Shown here one piece after another: positions 35,001-41,000 of a stretch of 58,920 bases of DNA. The stretch spans positions 1-58,920 of the forward strand of contig JALNYO010000021.1 in the NCBI GenBank assembly GCA_023229765.1. Reading direction: 5' to 3'. The stretch's first letter is position 1. Each line of letters begins with the position of its first letter. The notes beneath the pieces are model-generated. The model ran no database searches and was not told where the DNA came from. It saw nothing but the letters and a program-made list of their open reading frames with translations. The position numbers and the translations under genes were made by a program. This DNA is from Syntrophales bacterium. Lineage in GTDB: Bacteria; Desulfobacterota; Syntrophia; Syntrophales; UBA5619.

Positions 35001-38000
35001 CTGGGCCAGGAGCGCCGGTTCGGCGATTATATTTGTCGCCAAGAGCGGCACAACGCTGCACGCGGCGGCAGCCGTTCAGGTTGGCCCCTGGCAGGCGCCT
35101 GCGGCCTACGACGTCTATCCGGATGCCTACCTGCTGGAGACGGGCGGCACGCGGCAGATTGTCTTTGGCGCCGTTTATGGGAGCGACCGGGTGGATCTGG
35201 CGCCCGCGGTCCAGGGTACCTTCTACGTCAGCATGGATGAGAGCGTCGCCACGGTGAGCGCCGGTGGCCTCATTACGGCGGTCGGCGCGGCCGGTCAGCA
35301 TACCGCTGTTGTGGTCATCAACGGCGCCATCCGCCAGGAGGTGTTCGTGAGCATCGGGGCGGTGGTGGCCAACGGCGACCCTGTGGGCGCCGAAGGCGCC
35401 ATCATCAGCAACGAGGAGGGTGTCAGCCTCTACCTCCCGCCCGATACGCTCAGCGGCCAGAACGTGTCCGTCACGACCGTTGCCGAATCTGCCCTGTCTT
35501 ACCCGGCAGTCGGCGGCTTTGACTTCGTCCAGGGCATCAAGCTCGACTTTGAGGGCGCCACGCTCGATAACCCGGTGTCCATGGCCATTCCGGCTACCGG
35601 TTATGAGCCAGGGACGTCCCTCTTCCTCTTCCGCCAGGGGTCCTTCCTGGTGGGTCCCGGCCAGTTCGTACAGAGCTGGGAGCTGGTGGATCGGGCCACG
35701 GTTGGCAGCGACGGCCTGGCCCATACCACCTCGCCGCCCTATGCCGGCGGGATAACCGATGGCACCTATTTCCTGGGCGGCAACCCCAATATGGCGGAAC
35801 TGGTGGTCACGAACATGTATCCCGATGCGGTGATTGAGGTCATTACCGGCGCCCAGTCTTATTTCAACTACCCCAGTTCGGTCTTCGACAACCGGCTGCC
35901 GCTGCCGCTGGATGCCACCAGTGTGCGTCTGTGGCGGGGAGCTCCCGACGGCATGGCCACTTTCAAGAATGCTCCCCTCTCCGGACTGGTGAAGGGCCAG
36001 GTAATTTCCCTTAATCTGGAAGTGGACGAACCCACCCTCAACGACGAGCGTCCCTCCCTCCGGAACGTGACCGTGAGCATCGTGGATGGCAAACCCACGG
36101 TCACAATTGAGGCTTGGGATTTCCACACCGATGACCCGAACCTTCTGCGCGTGGTCTTCCATCAGGAAAACATGCCCCTCCGCCTGGAGGAAGCCGATCA
36201 CGGTGGGTATGTGGTGGCCGCCGGTCCGATCCAGAACAACACCATCCAGGTTCAGGTGCCTTCAGCCCTGCCTTTGGGCCACCTGGTCCTGAGGGTGGAG
36301 AACCTGGTGTACCGTTACCAATACCAGCCCGGTGCCGATCCCAAGCGGATCCCCGTGTGGGTGGAAAGCATCTCCCGGGCGCCGGAATATCAGAAGCCCT
36401 ATCTGGTCTGGGTGGCCAACATCAGTTCCAATACAGTCTCGGCCATCGATCCTAGTGCCGAAGACGAACCGAAGTCCGTCGCTGAGATTCGTGTTGGACT
36501 TGCCCCCTCCGATGTGGTGGTGAGCCCCGACGGGCTCCGGGTTTTCGTCTCCAACAGCGGAGAGGGCACCATTTCGATCATCGATACCCTGACCCTGAAA
36601 GAGATTGACGTCGATCCGGCAACCCCGGGGCTCGACCGCATCAAGATCAACGAGGGCAATTCCCAGCCCTGGTTCATGGCGCTCGATCCCGACACCGGTT
36701 GGCTCTACATCAGCGAGCGGACCGGACCATATATCTACGGGGTAACCACCAAGGCCGACGATTTCCATTATCGGGGCGTAAATAATAAGGTTGGCGGGAC
36801 CGAACGTCTGACCGGGCTTACCGGCATTGCCGTGACGGCCGCGGATCCCCAAACGGGCAAGCGCTACCTGGCCGTGGCAACGCCTGGTGAGAAGGACCAC
36901 TGGTACGGCGGCGACTTCGGTTTTGACCCCCGCTATCCCGGCTATCTCTACTACGGCCTGCTGGTTGACGGGGGGAATAACGGTATCTGGGTGAAATCTT
37001 TCCAGCGCCTCGAGGCGGGCTACAAACCCTTCGGAGTGACCGCCGGCAAGTTGCCCTACGAGGTGGCAGTGGCGGTACGGGGCAGCGATGTTATCGGCAT
37101 GGCGGTCTTCAACCTGAAGGAAGGCAAGCTCAGTCACAACGTGGTCATGGATATGGAGCGGGCCATCGAGATCCGCAAGGCCTTTGCCAGGAGCAAGGAC
37201 GCCCTTGATGCTACTCTTACCGGAGCTGTCCTGAGCCTCATGATTCCCGGTGGAAGCATGGCGATCGAGATGTCCATCATTAAAACCTGGAACGCCAATA
37301 CCTATTTCGATATCAACAATATCGAGTCCGTCGTCTTTACCAAAGACTATAGGTATGCCTTTGTGGTGGGCAACGCCACTTTTAACGGCGATACGGATTT
37401 CACCCGCGATCCTTATCTCGGGCACGGGGGTAACATCGGGGTGGTGCGCGATCCCCTGAATCCCGCCCTGGCGAAACTGATCGGCGTTACCGAGGAGTGG
37501 CCTATGTCCTGGCCCGATGAGATCACCATCGATCCTACTAACATCTACGTCATGGCCGCCTTCAAAGGACTCAATCCGAAAACAGGCAATGACCAGCTGG
37601 GCAAGAGTGGCTCCGGTCGGATTGTTTACTACAACATCAGTGACCTGATCCTGGCTGCCGAGACCATGGACGAGGCCTATGCGAAGGAAGGCAAGAAGAT
37701 CGACAAGACCATCGACCAGTACGTGGCAGATGGGGGCAAACTGAAGCTGCAGAAGGGGAAGATCGAGGTCGGCGCCCGGCCCTCCGGCATCGCGGCGAGC
37801 CCGGATGCGCCCACGGATTTCATCGCCCAAACGGCTGCCTTCATCGAAGGCGGCACGGAAACTTTCAGCATGCCTGTCATACAAATCAATTATCTGATCA
37901 CCGGCGTCATTCCGAACAAGCCGCTTACGATCCAACTCTGGTCGGCCAGCGCCCCTTCGCTGGACGGGGCGGCGAGCGAAACATTAGTGAAGGAATGGGA

Positions 38001-41000
38001 GCCATTGCGCGGCGATGAGTCGCTTTCGGCGGGCGCCCATAAGGTGTATCTACCCCTGGTGAATGGCCTGAAGGCGAGCCAGACGACCTGGTACATCGTC
38101 AAACTGGACGCCAAGGATACTTTCACTGAGTTCAAAGAGAACAACAACGCCGCAGCTTTCCGCATCCCGGTTGCAGACCTGACGGCGAAATACGACGTTG
38201 ATCCGCTCGATTTAGAATTCGGCCGTTACATTTACGGCGTTTCTCTCGTTAACGAATTCGAACTCCGGCTGCAGAAGGAGTTCGTCACGAGCAGTACAGT
38301 CGTCACGATCTTCGAGGGCAACAGGCAACTCTCTCCGCAAAAGGTCAATGACTATCTGTACCGTTTCACGCTGGACATGGCCGACATTCCCGACAATACA
38401 GAACTGACCTACAAGGTGATGAACGGCGACACCGTGGTCTTGGAGAAGACCTACGTCATTCATACCTTCGGGCTGCCCAACTGGATCAATCCGAAGCTGT
38501 ACGAAGGCGATGCCAACGAGCTCCGCACTGTCAAGTGGATTCCCCAACTGAACGCCTACTGGGTCGAGGCGATCGATTTCGTTTACACCTGGCAGACGGC
38601 GATTCCGGAACCCGTGGTGATGTTAGGTGGCCAGGTGCTGTCCCTTAACTATGGCGCCTATCTGAGTCTCGCCTTCAATCTAAAAGGCGAGGCTATTTAC
38701 CAGGACGCCGGCCCCACCTTCCAGCTATCGCTCTTCGGCAAGGACATGGGGCATCTAAATGTTCCTGCTCTGTCGTGGCTAAAGGCAATGGGGAAAGAAG
38801 AGCTGGAAATCAAGTTCGGCTCACTCCAGGAGTTTTTTGTGAATCTCACCGATGCCTTGGTAGCGGCCGCGAGCGACTCCAAAGAGGCGGGGGCGGTTGT
38901 GAATTATCTGGCAGGTTCCGTCTTTAAAGGCGATAAAGGCGATAATGCACTGCTCAGCTCCGATAAAGATGAGGCAACACAACTGGCCCTTGCCTTGGGC
39001 AAGGACCCGGGCGATAAGGAGGATGATGCTGATGAAGGTGGTTTGAAATACGCGCTCTTTGTTAAAGCGAAACCCTTCGTCGTGGATAAAGAGTTGGCTC
39101 TCGTAGAGGGCGAGATCTCGATTAAGGGGTCCATCGAGAAAGATCTTGGAGAAATCGAAGAGGAATACAAAATCCCGCCCATCGGTACTCTGCTTCAGTT
39201 CAAAGTCGAGGCGAAACTCGGCCTCTCGCTCAAAGTTGAGATCGACACGGGTCTCAAAGCCGTCAGCGGATTTCTCGTCCCGAGCAACGATGTGCTCAAG
39301 GTGACAGCGACGGGCACCTTGGAGGCCACCGGCAAGGCAAATCTCGCCCTGGGCTTCACAGGGGTGAGCGTGACGGCGAAGGCGAGTCTCGGTATCGAGC
39401 TGGCCTGGACGGGGACCGACACGGTGCCGACGCTGACGTTCCCTTTGAACATAGGGGTGGAGATGCAGGCCCATGCATTTTGGGAGTTGTACACCAAGGA
39501 AGTCTTCGAATGTGAAATCTTTGACACCCCGGACGTCATTGAGGGACCTTATACGTTAATTCCCGTCGAACTTCCCGCCCACAGGGCGAGCGCCGGGATC
39601 GATGATGAGGCCGCCGGCAACAACGACTTCACCCACGCCGACGACCTGGGGATCGTGGCGGGTAGCTACGAGAACCCCTTCCTTTTGCTGCAGGATCGGT
39701 ACGATCGCGATTACTACCGCTTCCGGACGATCGATGCGGCTGCGCCAGCCGACGATGTGCGCCTGAGTTTCCCCGAATTCACCAACGCCGATCCGAATGT
39801 CTCTGCCGTGCTGCTGAACGAAAGCGGCGCGGTGGTGAGCGAAATGGCCTTCGCTGCCGACCATTCGGGAATCCTATCCCTGGCGGGGCTTCCCGCGGGG
39901 CAGTATGTCCTGTCAGTCTGGGGGACTGATAATGCGCCGACATACATCCCGGTGAATTACGGTGTCCGGATCAATGCCCCGCAAAGCGCCAATGCGGCCC
40001 TGGTGGCCGCGATGTCGGTGGCGGGAACGCCCACGGTGGTGGAGGCAGGCCGGATACTGGAAGTAACGGTGAAGGTGGTCAATGCCGGCGGAGCCGCGGC
40101 CTCGTCCGCCGAGGCAGCCCTGGTGTGGAGCCGGGACGGCCTCATCGATCCGGGCGACGGGCTCCTGCTGCCCTCGTTTATGGTGCCGGCGCTGGCGCCC
40201 GGACAGAGCTGGGAGAAAATCCTCAGCGTGGTCTTGCCGAATTCGGTTATCGGGCCGGTTTACATTGGGTTTGCCGCGGACCGTAGACAGACCGTGACGG
40301 AGGCCTATCGGGGCGACAATGAGGTCAGCTACGCCATCGAGGCGGCCCTGGCAGCCGATGCCTATGAAGATAACAATCTGATCTACACCGCGACTCCGCT
40401 GGGTGGGCTGGTGGTGGGCCGGGAAATCACAGGTCTCAACCTGGCCTCTCTGAAGGATAAGGATCTCTTTGCCTTCGAACTGGCTGAAACCGGCACGGCA
40501 GCCGACAACCTGGCTGTCTGGCGCTCCGACGAAACCGGACCCGTGGGGCTCCTGCTCAAGGACGGCAACGACGTCTTCGTCCGCCGGGGCATTATGGATG
40601 AAACTGCCGGCGCCTCTATGCTGGCGCTGGAAGGACTGCCGGCCGGGAGATACTACCTCAGCGTAGTGCCGGCGGGCCAGGCCGGCTTCGAATACCGGCT
40701 GGTCGTGGAAAGCCAGACTCGGACCAAGGCCAACCTGGCGGTGCAGGAAGTGGAGGCCGACTATGAACTGCTGCCGGGCGATACGGCGCACACGGTGCGG
40801 GTGCTGGTAAGCAACTATGGCGCTACGGCGGCCCATTCCTTTGATATTTCGGTGCTCCTTACGGAGGGTGACATCACTTATGCGATCGGTTCCGGGACCG
40901 TGGGTGTCCTCGGCGCCGGGCAAACCACGATCGTAGAAGTGCCGATCAGCATCCCCGCCGGACTGACGGCAGGCGCCACGGTGACAGTGACGGCCCGCGT

